Of a stretch of 64,000 nt of DNA, positions 21,179 through 30,968 are shown one piece after another (the stretch's first letter is position 1; each line of letters opens with the position of its first letter). The notes below the pieces were generated by a model that searched no databases, was not told the DNA's origin, and worked only from the letters and a program-made list of their open reading frames with translations. The position numbers and the translations under genes were made by a program. Source of the DNA: Budorcas taxicolor (Eukaryota > Chordata > Mammalia > Artiodactyla > Bovidae); NCBI RefSeq assembly GCF_023091745.1, contig NC_068928.1:10868001-10932000 (forward strand), given 5' to 3'.

Positions 21179-22086
21179 TATTATTACTTCCCTGCCAAAT
21201 GCAAAACCAGAAAAGGCTTTTCCTTTGAGAAGGTAGATCTTAGCATCTGATACAAACACATCTACAGGAAAAAGAAAGTCAGGGTCATTGGTAAATTTCT
21301 CCATCAGCAAGTTGCAGGAGGTTGAATTGCAAGGGACCGATCAGAAGTAAGGTTTGCCAAGATCTGACAGTAGATTCTAAAAACAGCTCTTTTTAGCTGT
21401 CACTGGAGGGCTCTAACAGGCCCAAGGATTCTCAAGTAGGACCTTGCTCTGAAACTAGCTGCCAGCCAAGCCACAGTCATCCATGACCACCGGAGGGTGC
21501 CAGATCGTCAGCACAGGGAGCCGGCCCAGGCAATTTGGCTGACCTCAGAGGCTGTTCTTGGAGAATAAACTGAGGGAAGGAAAGAGGGCCAATAAAGAAG
21601 TGTGTGCCTCATTGGATTATTGGGGGCACCATGCCAGCTGGAGACTCTGGAAACCTGGGCCAGGAAAACCCAGAGCCTCAGGAAATCTCTGCATGAGCTT
21701 GGACTGAGTTGAAGGCTCACACAACCAAGTCTCAAAGAGAGCAGGCTGGAAACCCAGGAAACTGTTGAAACATCAAGACAAGAGGATTGTGAGAGATAAG
21801 AGTCAGATTTGAGTTGAAGATCAAGATCAAGATGGAGCCTGAAGATCAAAGATCAAGATCAAGACCAAGATGGAGCCTGAAGATGTGACCTAAGGCAAAG
21901 TCAACGGAGGGCAGGAGCATCTAGGCTGCTGTCTGAGTGGGGTATGTGGAAACTCTCAAACCAGTTCAGGCTGAACTGTCAGAATGATTATTTCAGTCTT
22001 AATAAACGCTGCTGATTAGTTCAATCATGCTCCAAGATTATAAATATTAAAACACAAAGTTATTTAATATATAATTATCTAATATA
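21179..22086. other. No gene; internal duplication
   Basis: Unclassified sequence. A short imperfect tandem duplication lies at 21818-21884 (next entry), and AATAAA occurs at 22001-22006, near the right edge of a block I cannot classify. Confidence 0.35.
21818..21884. repeat. Imperfect tandem duplication
   Basis: AGATCAAGATCAAGATGGAG with its continuation GCCTGAAGAT is repeated once with a six-base insertion (units at 21818-21846 and 21850-21884). Confidence 0.85.
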
Positions 22087-22298
22087 TGGGCTTCCCAGGT
22101 GGCGCCAGGGGTAAAGAACTCAGCTGCCAGTACAGGAGTAGTAAGAGACGTGGATTCAATCCCTGGGTCAAGAAGATCCCCTGGAGGAGGGCATGGGGCC
22201 CCACTCCAGTATTCTTGACTGGAGAATCCGTGGACAGTGGAGCCTGGCGGGCTACAGTCCATAGGATTGCAAAGAGTAGGACACAACTGAAGCAACTT
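22087..22298 (+). mobile_element. Bov-tA SINE
   Basis: Starts GGGCTTCCCAGGTGGCGCCA and ends TAGGACACAACTGAAGCAAC. Complete head and BovB-derived tail; a few indels in the head. Confidence 0.92.
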
Positions 22299-22559
22299 TG
22301 TGCTCCATGGGAAAATTCATTTTAGGATACAGCTGTAGAAAAAATAAAAGTGCTGCTAGTCAGCAGTTCAGAGGCAATTTAAAAGACAACACTTATTGGG
22401 CTTCAAAAATATGAGAAAGATAGAAAAGTATAAGTAAAGCAAAAATGATTTGTACTCCCTCAATTTTAGTTGGTCTTTTAGTCTTATTTTAAATATACAC
22501 TTTATGAGTATATTCATTTTGATATTCTGCCTTTTACATCTACCATCAGTTTACAAGTA

Positions 22560-22900
22560 TCTTTCTGTGTAACAAAATTATTCTTAATGACTGCATATGG
22601 GAGCCATGAATTTCATGTGGATGTACGATAAATTACTTTTACACGCTTTCACTCTTACTGAATATTTAGATTGTTTTCAATTATAAATTATGCTATGATG
22701 GATATCTTTTGTGCATAAAACTGTGTTCACGTTTCTGATTATTTCCTTAGAAGCCATTCTGGAAAATAGAGTTATTGGTTCAAAGAGCCTGAGTGTTTTA
22801 AGTCTCTTGCTATATAAGGTCAAATTGTTTCACAGACATTTTGGCCAAATCTATATTATCTCTACATTCTCACCAGCACTGAATGTTGTTTACTTAAGTA
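22560..22900 (-). mobile_element. Probable old L1M 3' fragment
   Basis: TATTTAGATTGTTTTCAATT, then ATTATGCTATGATGGATATC, GTTATTGGTTCAAAGAG and TTCTCACCAGCACTGAATG follow the order of reversed old L1 3' sequence. Confidence 0.5.
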
Positions 22901-23032
22901 TTAATAATATGGTCTTTGATAAACAATACTGATATAACTGTAAATTTTAAAATAATTTTAGTCATTTGAATCAATAGTACATCTGTCATGAATTATCTGT
23001 TTATGTCTTCTATTTATTCTTCTAAATTTGGA

Positions 23033-23165
23033 AGGACCTCCCTGGCAGTCCAGTGGTTAAGATTCCCCTTCCACGGCAGGGGGCTTGGACTTGATCCCTG
23101 GATGGGGAACTAAGATCCCACAAGTCACACGATGCAACTGAAAAGGAAGAGAGAAACAAAAAATA
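23033..23165 (+). mobile_element. CHR-type SINE, short copy
   Basis: Starts GGACCTCCCTGGCAGTCCAG, has GGGAACTAAGATCCCACAAG and an A-rich tail. Confidence 0.88.
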
Positions 23166-23224
23166 TCTGGATCACAGTGTTCTTCTTATGCATTTATTTA
23201 AATAAAACATAATAAAGATTTTAA

Positions 23225-23357
23225 GAGACCTCCCTGGTGGTCCAGTGGTTAAGAATCTGTGCTTCCAATGCGGCGGGTGGTGCAGGTTCTATCTTTGGTT
23301 GGGAAACTAGGATTCCACATTCCATGCAGCAAAAAAGTTGACATAAAGTAATTGCAA
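23225..23357 (+). mobile_element. CHR-type SINE, second short copy
   Basis: Starts GAGACCTCCCTGGTGGTCCA, only 60 bp after the previous copy and in the same orientation. AAACATAATAAAG before and AAACATAAAGG after may be a target duplication. Sequence differences make separate insertion more likely than tandem duplication. Confidence 0.85.
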
Positions 23358-23729
23358 AACATAAAGGCCACAAATTTTAACTGTAGGAGCAATATCTATA
23401 TTTAAAAAATATAAATAAATAAAAATTTTAAACAGTAAATTCTTTAAAGTATGTGAACCTTTTGTCCTATTAACAATTGGCATCTATTTTTATTGTGATA
23501 CCTTGCTTTATTTCTTCTATTTAATTGAATTTATTTGTTAATTTGGCATTTCGTCTATTGATTTAATGATTATAAAGTTTTTCCTTATCTGAAAGATGAG
23601 GTGAATATTCTCATCTTTTCATCTTATTGTATTTTCATTTAGTATTTTAAGATTTTATCTTATATTTAACACTTGAAATTAGCAGGATTTCCTTTTGAGA
23701 AGTGATGTAAGGTGAGAATCAGTGTACCT

Positions 23730-23739
23730 TGTGTGTGGG

Positions 23740-23776
<37 letters not shown>
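23730..23776. repeat. (GT)n microsatellite
   Basis: About 20 GT units with one G-run interruption, joined directly to the start of a reversed Bov-tA. Confidence 0.95.
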
Positions 23777-23777
<1 letters not shown>

Positions 23778-23968
23778 CTCTCTCAGTCATGTCCGACTCT
23801 GTGCAACGCCATGGACTGTAAGCCGCCAGGTTCCTATGTCCATGGAATTCTTCAGGCAAGAATACTGAAGTAGACTGCTATTCCCTTCTCCAGGGGATCT
23901 TCCCCACCGAAAGACTGAACCCAGGCCTCGCACATTGCAGGCAGATTCTTTACCATCTGACCTGATAG
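23777..23968 (-). mobile_element. Bov-tA SINE
   Basis: Reversed copy beginning CTCTCTCAGTCATGTCCGAC; the head is eroded (TTTACCATCTGACCTGATAG). Confidence 0.9.
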
Positions 23969-23989
23969 TAAAGCAAAGTACCTGTGACA

Positions 23990-24486
23990 GGGCTCTCTCC
24001 TTGTGAAACACAGCCACTGGTCCTGGTGAAGGAGCTTCACGGCATTCAGGGTCTTCCTGGTTTATTCCATGACTTACTCCCTTAGTTCCATGAGCATCAG
24101 ACACTGAATTGCTTCTGTGAGTTGTAGCCGCAGGAGGATTTCCAAAGTTTTCTCTGCTCCCTGGTGCTTTGAAATAGGGAACCCATTTGGCCGTTTCACT
24201 GCCTAATTTATAAGAGGTAGTAAAATCAGAATACTCAAAGAAAGGGGTTCATTTGGATCTGTCTCAGCTGCTCCAGGCTCCAGTGGTCCAAGCACATTTT
24301 CAGAGGATACTGGTTACCTGTATCCAGCTTGAAGGTTTCAAACCTCTGAGGGAGCAGTGACGATAAATGATTCCCATTCTTAAATCAGATAGTTGATAGG
24401 AACCAGGCCAGCTTCTTCCATATGTGTTGATTGTTGCCAGAGCCATGGCTGTCTTCTATTTGGGAACCATGGCCCTCAGCATTTGT
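23990..24486 (-). pseudogene. Decayed coding-like stretch, unidentified
   Basis: Between a Bov-tA and a CHR SINE, the minus strand holds adjoining open stretches. From the right edge one frame runs about 31 codons to a TGA, then about 50 further codons to a second TGA near 24250. A different frame then stays open for about 90 codons to the Bov-tA. Residues include WKKLAWFL, FETFKLDTGNQYP and TAKWVPYF. This would fit a coding relic with one stop and one frameshift, or chance. I recognise no family and see no poly-A. Confidence 0.2.
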
Positions 24487-24722
24487 TTAAAAATGTATTT
24501 ATTTCTTTAGTCTGTGATGGGTCTTTTGTTGCTCTTGGGCTTTCTCTAGTTGTGGCGAGTGGGGCTACTCTAGTTGCAGCATGTGGGCTTGCCACCGTGG
24601 TGGCTTCTCCTGTTGTGGGGCACGGTCTCTAGCGCACGTGCAGACTTTGGCAGTCTCAGGAGGCTTGCAGTCTCAGTAGCTGCAGCTTGTGGCTCTAGGG
24701 CTTGGGCTCAGTTGTCACTGCA
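24487..24722 (-). mobile_element. CHR-type SINE lacking its head
   Basis: Reversed CHR body (TTCTCTAGTTGTGGCGAGTG, GTGGCTTCTCCTGTTGTGGG, CTTGGGCTCAGTTG) with no tRNA-like head at its right end; a 5'-truncated copy. Confidence 0.85.
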
Positions 24723-25574
24723 CTTTCAAAGGCATTGGTTTCAATGGTGTAGAGCTGTTTGGATCATGGTAAATCAAAGTTGGGAAGGAGACAAGCAAGT
24801 CCTTAACTGCTAGAAAGCTTTAGCTAACTCTGGATCCGAGGGAGACTTTTTCTACCTTTTAAGAAGGTTAATTTTGGTCCAGGAAAGGCAGAGGCCCGGG
24901 AGAATTCCAGGAATAACTCAATACCTTTGGTGAACCCAGCTGAGTAGAAAGTACAAGGCCACCACATGGACATCCATGGGGATCTCTAACACAATTCTTG
25001 GAGTTGGCCTGGAGTTAGTCAGCCTGCTACTGCCAGTGGTCAAAGAATCTGGTTTGCGGGCTTATGTCAGATTGGGGAAGTATCTCATGAGATTCTGCAG
25101 AAAGAGCATGACCTCCAGGAAGTCATACAAGTTGCTGTTTACAAATGACTAAGACAACGCGTAGGCAACATAGCAATGCCACGTATTTAAGACTTAATCA
25201 TAGGCAGTCTTTCTTTCATTTTCCTTCCAGATCAGGGAGAAGTTGCAGGTTCCTTAAAAGTTTTTGTTTTGTAAGGACCTATGCCAGATGTCAAAGATCA
25301 GTAGGAACAGTTAGTGATCTCAGACAAATGATTTGTAGAAGTTGTGCTGATTCTACAGGGGCACAATCCCCTGTTTATTACAAAAGATGCTGGGACTGGG
25401 AGGAAGGAGGCAATGAGACTGATGAGACTGTTGCAAAGCGAGAGGCGGCCAGTTCCACCTGCTAACTGAAGGCCCCTGACTCTAACTCTGAAGGACACCG
25501 GATCTGTTGAATTGTCCCACTTACATTACAATAAGGAGGTTCTTATATTTCTGTATCTAAAAACCATCTTCCTG
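24723..25574. other. No recognised feature
   Basis: Unique-looking. A 106-codon plus frame (25145-25465) and a 66-codon minus frame overlap here without recognisable domains; the plus frame is cysteine/arginine-rich and may be chance. Confidence 0.35.
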
Positions 25575-25770
25575 GGACTTCCCTGTGGTCCAGGGGCTAA
25601 GACTCTGTGCTTCCAATGTAGGAGGCCTGGGGCCAATACCTGATTAGGGTGCTAGATCCCACATGCCACAACCAAGAGTTCACGCGCCCCAACTAAAGGA
25701 TCTGGCGTGCGGCAACTAAGACAGGGCCCAGCCAAATAAATACATAAATACTTTTAAGAATTAATAAAAA
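25575..25770 (+). mobile_element. CHR-type SINE
   Basis: Starts GGGACTTCCCTGTGGTCCAG; body AAGAGTTCACGCGCCCCAAC and tail AGCCAAATAAATACATAAAT. Confidence 0.92.
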
Positions 25771-26120
25771 CTAAAGCCACTTCCCTGGAAGTCTCATGCT
25801 TACCCAGAATTCCGGAAACTGAGATCATGGGTGAGATCTGACTTGGCTGCGAGCTGATGTAATGGGAGGCACAGGCTATAATGATGGCAGAAATATGACA
25901 GTGGGGAGAGAGAGTGGGTTTTCTGAGATGTGGTAGGGTCATAGGCTTCCAGTCAGAGCCAGAGATCCAGGGACAGCATGTACGTCGAATGTCCCCAGTT
26001 CCTATCCATCCTGCAGTGGTCTTATATCAGGCGGGAGAGAGACCAGCTAGACCAGAGAAAGCTGTCTGACCCCCTTGAATCCACCACTGTTTCTTCTTCT
26101 TCTTTTTTTTTAATGTGGCC

Positions 26121-26458
26121 GGTTTTGGCTTTTGATATAATTTTTATTTATTTATTTATTGGCCGTGCTGGGTCTTGATTGCTGCACTTGGATTTTCTCT
26201 AGTTGCGGTGAGCAGGGGCTACTCTTCACTTCGGAGGGCGGGCTTGTTGTTGAAATGGCTTCTCTTGTTGCGGAGCACAGGTTCTCGGCGTGCCAGCTTC
26301 AGTAGTTGCAACTTGCAGGCTCTAGAGCGCGGGCTCAGTAACTGTGGCACACGAGCTTCGTTGCCCTGCAGCATGTGGAATCTTCCTGGCCCGGGGATCG
26401 AACCCATGTCCCCTGCATTGGCAGGTGGATTCATAACCACTGGACTACCAGAGAAGGC
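26121..26458 (-). mobile_element. CHR-type SINE, full length
   Basis: The longest reversed CHR copy: TTATTTATTTATTGGCCGTG, TTGCGGTGAGCAGGGGCTAC, GCAGCATGTGGAATCTTCCT, GCCCGGGGATCGAACCCATG and end ACTACCAGAGAAGGCC. A short TTC-rich run precedes it at 26095-26110. Confidence 0.92.
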
Positions 26459-27029
26459 CTCCATCTTTGTTTCAATCTGAAGACTGTAACCCACAAACCT
26501 GTGTTCCACTGACATGTGAAACATCCCTCTGTGAGCCTAAAAACTAGGCTACGCATAGACTGAGGCCCAGTAGACCTATTTGAACCAGGCTCAATAGATA
26601 AAGTAGCCTGCTCTGTTTTAGACAAGCCCAGCCACCTCACCTGCTAGTTGTGAAACAAATAGAAAATCTCAACTAGTTGAGTTGAAACATAGACCTCACT
26701 TTATTTGGCCAACTGTTTGGTTCAATTAACAGACACACTTCCAGACACACTTTGTCTCAGTTGTTATTTTTAATTTAATGATGAATCTTAATTCAGCCCT
26801 TTCAAAGGAATGGCACTGCACCTTGCCTGTTATCCTAAACACCTATCTATTAATGTAAATAAATATATTTATTTCTATAAATAAGCTAGATAAAAGCCAT
26901 GGTTACTACTGAATACCACTACTTTAATCATTGTGTCATCATGATGTATAGCATAATGCAACGTTGGTAGTTGGTAACCTGCTCCCAGGATAATGTTTTC
27001 TTGTTTTGCTTTGGGGGGTTTTGTTTGTT

Positions 27030-27318
27030 TACTTTTTAGCTGCACTGGGGCTTTTGTGCAGCATACGGGCTCCTCACTGCTGCGCGCAGGGCTGCTCTTT
27101 CACTTCAGCGCATGGGCTAGAGCGCTCAGGCTGCAGTCGTCGTGGCACTCGGGCTTAGCTGCCCCACAGCATGGGGGCCCTTCATTCTCGGAACAAAGAT
27201 TGAACCCATGTCAGTCCATGGGGTCACAAAGAGTCGGACACAACCGAGCGACTTTCACTCCCACTCCACTCCAGCACTGGCAGGCAGATTCTTAACCACT
27301 GAACCACCAGGGAAGTCC
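27030..27318 (-). mobile_element. CHR-type SINE with internal Bov-tA piece
   Basis: Reversed CHR (TTTTTAGCTGCACTGGGGCT, then AACCACCAGGGAAGTCC). Its head is interrupted between CCCATGTC and GCACTGGCAGG by about 58 bp of Bov-tA sequence. Confidence 0.9.
27211..27268 (+). mobile_element. 58-bp Bov-tA 3' fragment
   Basis: AGTCCATGGGGTCACAAAGA, then GTCGGACACAACCGAGCGAC is the terminal piece of Bov-tA or BovB, placed inside a CHR head with no obvious target duplication. Confidence 0.88.
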
Positions 27319-27719
27319 GGGGACAGTGTTTATGTTAGCCTTCTCTTTTATCCACTCACCTTGGCCTTCTGAGGTAAAGTAGAGCCCATTACTTCTCAAT
27401 GACCCGAATCATCATTTCTGTAGGTGGGGATGACACCCACCTAAGCCCCGCCAATCACCATTGCTCTAGTCTTGAGTGCCCCAGCTTGCTCTCTGTCAGT
27501 GGCTTCTGCAGCTCTCCCAGGGTCAAATTTGAATCCTCAGCACTTCTAGTTGCCAGAACCACCATGTGACATTGTCTTCTACCACTGAGGCTGGGATATT
27601 TTATTTTTTGTGGTTAGCACTTTCTTTAACAGTGTATGACCATGTATAGGGTCTCACCCAGCTCTGCCACATGAGGGGACTCACAGGTGAGCCCCTGTGT
27701 TCCAGTGCAGATTTTTTTG

Positions 27720-28000
27720 GAGGTGGAGCAAGATGCCAAGATGGCCACCATCTAAGGACAGGTGGGAAGTCCTCACAGGCCTGGCCTAGCTGATGTGCAG
27801 CTGGACGAGCCCATCCCGAAGGCACGATTGGCCTGACCCAAAGACCGTGGTGGTCCAGACGATGAGGCAGGTGGCTCAGCAGCGACGCAGCCAGCACAGG
27901 TGCAGGTGCGCGGTGTGTGTGCCTGGACACGTGCTCCTTAGTGCCTCTTCTCAAACCCACTTTGATCGAATGGCAATCCCTGCTTCTCTGCGGGGCTGGA
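27720..28000. other. GC-richer, CpG-bearing stretch
   Basis: Contains more CG dinucleotides than its surroundings (for example CCCGAAGGCACGATTGG and CAGCAGCGACGCAGCC). It overlaps open frames on both strands (113 codons plus, 119 codons minus) with no recognised domain. Too weak to call a promoter or CpG island. Confidence 0.3.
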
Positions 28001-28305
28001 ACTTGAGATGTGATAAAAAGGTTTCCTACAACTTTTATAGCCAGCAGGCAAGATGTTTTGCCTACGGAGAAATGATAGCTCTGTTTTTAGACCCTCAAAA
28101 TACCATATGGATCCTTCAGTCTTCAGTTCTCTAAGTGAGCTCCCCAAGTGAGACTATTTGAGGGCACCCTTCTGTATCACACTCAGGAGTCTCTCACACC
28201 ACTTCTCTGATGAAAGGATGACTCGGGGTGTCTATCCAGAGATGTGCAAGTGAGGTCCCCAGTGTGGCAGAGTTGAAGTGTTGGCTTGTGATATGGTAGG
28301 CAAAT

Positions 28306-28507
28306 GTGTGTTAGTTGCTCAGTCGTGTCTGACTCTTTGCGACCCCATGGTCGTAGCCCTCCAGGCTCCTCTGTCCGTGCAGTTCTCCAGGCAGGAATAT
28401 TGGAGTAGGTTGCCATTCCCTTCTCCAGAGGATCTTCCCCACGCAGGGATCGAACCCAGGTTTCCCACATTGCAAGCAGATTCTTTACCATCTGAGCCAC
28501 CAGGGAA
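28306..28507 (-). mobile_element. Bov-tA SINE, left arm of inverted pair
   Basis: Reversed copy: GTTGCTCAGTCGTGTCTGAC to TGAGCCACCAGGGAAAC. GTAGGCAAAT just upstream and CTAGGACAAAT just downstream look like a diverged target duplication. Confidence 0.92.
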
Positions 28508-28544
28508 ACTAGGACAAATATGAGGCTCCATATCGTGCTTGGGA

Positions 28545-28743
28545 CGCTTCCCTGGTAGCTCAGCTGGTAAAGAATCCACCTGCAATTTGGGAGACCTGGG
28601 TTCGATCCCTGGGTCAGGAAGATCCCCTGAAGGAGGACAAGGCAACCCACTCCAGTATTCTTGCCTGGAGAATCTCCATGGACAGAGGAGCCTGGCGGGC
28701 TACGGTCCACGGGGTCGCAAAGAGTCATGACTGAGCGACTGCG
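28545..28743 (+). mobile_element. Bov-tA SINE, right arm of inverted pair
   Basis: Plus copy: CGCTTCCCTGGTAGCTCAGC to GTCATGACTGAGCGACTG, separated from the reversed copy by about 37 bp, so the two can pair over about 200 bp. Confidence 0.92.
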
Positions 28744-28749
28744 GCACTG

Positions 28750-29390
28750 GGCAGGATATGTGGTGGGGGCTGGGGCCGTTTCAGTGGAGATGAATTACTT
28801 GGAATTCCAGTTTGATTCGTATAGTAATAGAAAGCGACTAATCTGCCCTCCACCACATATGGGGCCATTCTGATAAGATTCAGCACTGTGGGAATAAGGT
28901 CAAGAGCCCCGAGGACTCCCAGGGCTGAGGCATATGTTACTGGTACTAGAACTCTAAATGCACTTTCACGTAGAAGTACCGTTATAAATGGTGGTCAGAG
29001 TCTTTAGCATTATTAGTACAATATTTAGGTACATTAGGGCTCTGTAAGTTTTTGTGGACTGGCCTTGGGGCAGAGACGCAATTTGTAATATTGTTTCTAT
29101 AGGAAAACTCGTTCACAGTTCCAGACAACAACCCAACAAATAAACAAATAAGCTGGAAATTGCATATTTTGAGGCTTTTCACTGGTAAACACAGTAGATG
29201 CATAAGGCTTTTGGGAACCTACAGCCTGTGGTCTCAGATACTGGCTCTGAGCCCAGGAGCCCTCCTCTGCCCCTCTGTCCCCTCTCTACTGCCCGTGTGA
29301 TTGAATTCCTCATAGCCTCAAGAGTCCATCAGCCAGTGTTGTCCCTGTCCTCAGACCCACTTGCAGGCATTCCACTAAGTCAAAGCTGAG
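28750..29390. other. No recognised feature
   Basis: Unique-looking sequence without repeat signature or convincing open frame. Confidence 0.4.
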
Positions 29391-29528
29391 TACAGTTGGC
29401 CCCCATATTGACCAGTTCTGCGTCTGAGAATACAGAGGCCAACTATGGGACTTCAGCATCCATGGATTTTGATATCTGCAGAGGGGCTTGAAAGCAGTTC
29501 TCCCACAAATACTGAGGGCTGACTGTGC
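29391..29528. mobile_element. Tigger/MER2-like DNA transposon relic
   Basis: Ends are inverted repeats: ACAGTTGGCCCCCATATT near 29393-29410 against AATACTGAGGGCTGACTGT near 29507-29525. The internal ATGGATTTTGATATCTGCAG fits non-autonomous TcMar-Tigger elements. At about 135 bp it is a deleted copy. Confidence 0.7.
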
Positions 29529-29633
29529 CTTTCATCTTAAATTTTTAAATGAAAATATTTCAGAATTACAAAAAGGTAAAAAAAGAATAATGCACCCTGA
29601 GGTACCCATCTTCAGAAACAAAGTATCACCTGT

Positions 29634-29728
29634 AGCAGGGGTCCCGCTTTCTGCGATCTGATGCCTGATGATCTGAGGTGAAGCTGATGTCATAATAATC
29701 AAGTGCACAATAAATGTAATGTGCTTGA
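29634..29728 (+). mobile_element. hAT-like DNA transposon relic, part 1
   Basis: TAGCAGGGGTCCCGCTTTCT, then GATGCCTGATGATCTGAGGT. The other end (GGGGACTGCTGACC) lies at 30191-30204 after a CHR insertion, and the ends are imperfect inverted repeats. Confidence 0.55.
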
Positions 29729-30088
29729 GGGCTTCCCTGGTGGCTCAGTGGTAAAGAATCCACCTGCCAGTGCAGGAGACATGGGTTCGATCCCTGATCC
29801 TGGAAGATCCCACATACCATGGAGTAATGAAGCCCATGCACCGCAACTATTGAGCCGGTGCTCATAGAGCCAGGGAACTGCAAATACAGAGCCTTTGTGC
29901 TGTAACTACTGAAGCCTGTGTGCTCTGAAGCCTGTGCTCCACAACAAGAGAAGCCACCAAATGAGAAGCCCATTCCCTTCAACTAGAGAGTAGCCCCTGC
30001 TTGCCCCAAAGAGAGAAAAGCCCGTGCAACAACAAAGACCTAGCACAGCCAGAAGTATATAAATAAATAAAATAAAATTATAAAACCA
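29729..30088 (+). mobile_element. CHR-type SINE in DNA transposon
   Basis: Starts GGGCTTCCCTGGTGGCTCAG and carries the longest CHR body here (AGCCCATGCACCGCAACTAT, AGTAGCCCCTGCTTGCCCC, tail AATAAATAAAATAAAATT). Target duplication TGTAATGTGCTTGA at 29715-29728 and TGTAATGCACTTGA at 30089-30102. Confidence 0.93.
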
Positions 30089-30205
30089 TGTAATGCACTT
30101 GAATTATCCCGAAATCATACCCCTCTCCACCCACTGAGGTCCATGGAAAAATTGTCTTCTACAAAACCGGTCCCTGGTGACAAAAAGTATGGGGACTGCT
30201 GACCT
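30089..30205 (+). mobile_element. hAT-like DNA transposon relic, part 2
   Basis: GAAATCATACCCCTCTCCAC, then ATGGAAAAATTGTCTTCTAC and AACCGGTCCCTGGTGACAAA form the second half of the relic started at 29634. Confidence 0.6.
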
Positions 30206-30717
30206 ATACAGGTGAAGCCCCTGTAGCCTGTCTCTGGTCTCATCTTATCCTGGCCCTAATCCAAGTATTTGGAAACGGGGACTCAAGCCCTGTTGTAAAG
30301 GTCTCAATTTTAGGAGGTGGAGAAAACAGTCATCATGTGTGAGGCTCATGTGTCAGAAGGAGGCAGGGGAGACAGTCCAGGAAGAATCAGTACAGGGTGT
30401 CACATGAGCTAGATTTGTCTAGCCCGGCAGATGGTCTATGTCTGGAATCAAGGCCAGGAAATCAGTAACCATAGAAAACAGTGGTCAAGAATGGAAAAAT
30501 CTCGTCAGAGAGGCCATCCCTCTGAGTTCAACATTTCTAAGCTCCAGGAACAGGGCAATGTTAGATGAAAGTCCATTCACTTGCTCAGTCATTCATTGTT
30601 ATTCATCCAATAAATCCATGTGTCTAGATCACAAACATTAGAGGAGAGATATATAATCAAGAACAAAAAAAGTGGCCCTGTTCTGCAGAAACTTCGATTA
30701 AAAGAGGAGCGGACAAG
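30206..30717. other. No gene; weak old-repeat text
   Basis: Mostly unclassified. CAGTCATTCATTGTTATTC near 30587, followed by AAAGTGGCCCTGTTCTGCAG, resembles the same ancient mammalian repeat type as 2717-2880. Confidence 0.35.
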
Positions 30718-30968
30718 GACTTCCCTGGTGGTCCAAGGGTTAAGGATCTGCCTTCCAGTGCAGGGCTCCCAGGTTCCATCCCTGGTCAAGGAATCAAGAT
30801 GCCACGTGTTGTAGGGCAACCAAACCCACTGGCTGCTGCAACCAGAGAGCCCACATGCTGCAGCTCAGAACCCTTGCTCTGCAACAAGAGAAGCTTGCCA
30901 CAACTAGAGAAAGTCCATGCACAGCAATGAAGACCCAGTGTAACCAAAGTAAAAAAGAAAGAAAGAAT
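30718..30968 (+). mobile_element. CHR-type SINE
   Basis: Starts GGACTTCCCTGGTGGTCCAA; body GAGAGCCCACATGCTGCAGC and AATGAAGACCCAGTGTAACC; AAGAAAGAAAGA tail. Confidence 0.92.

Noticed and set aside
25145..25465. 106-codon plus-strand frame outside named repeats
   Set aside because: No recognisable domain, no start context or poly-A support; chance expectation in 64 kb allows several such frames.
28183..28728. 181-codon minus-strand open frame
   Set aside because: It runs through the inverted Bov-tA pair; the residues are translations of SINE sequence seen in many other frames.
29729..29800. tRNA-like promoter boxes (GGTTCGATCCC) suggesting tRNA genes
   Set aside because: These are the tRNA-derived heads of CHR and Bov-tA SINEs; they lack a foldable intact cloverleaf and occur dozens of times.
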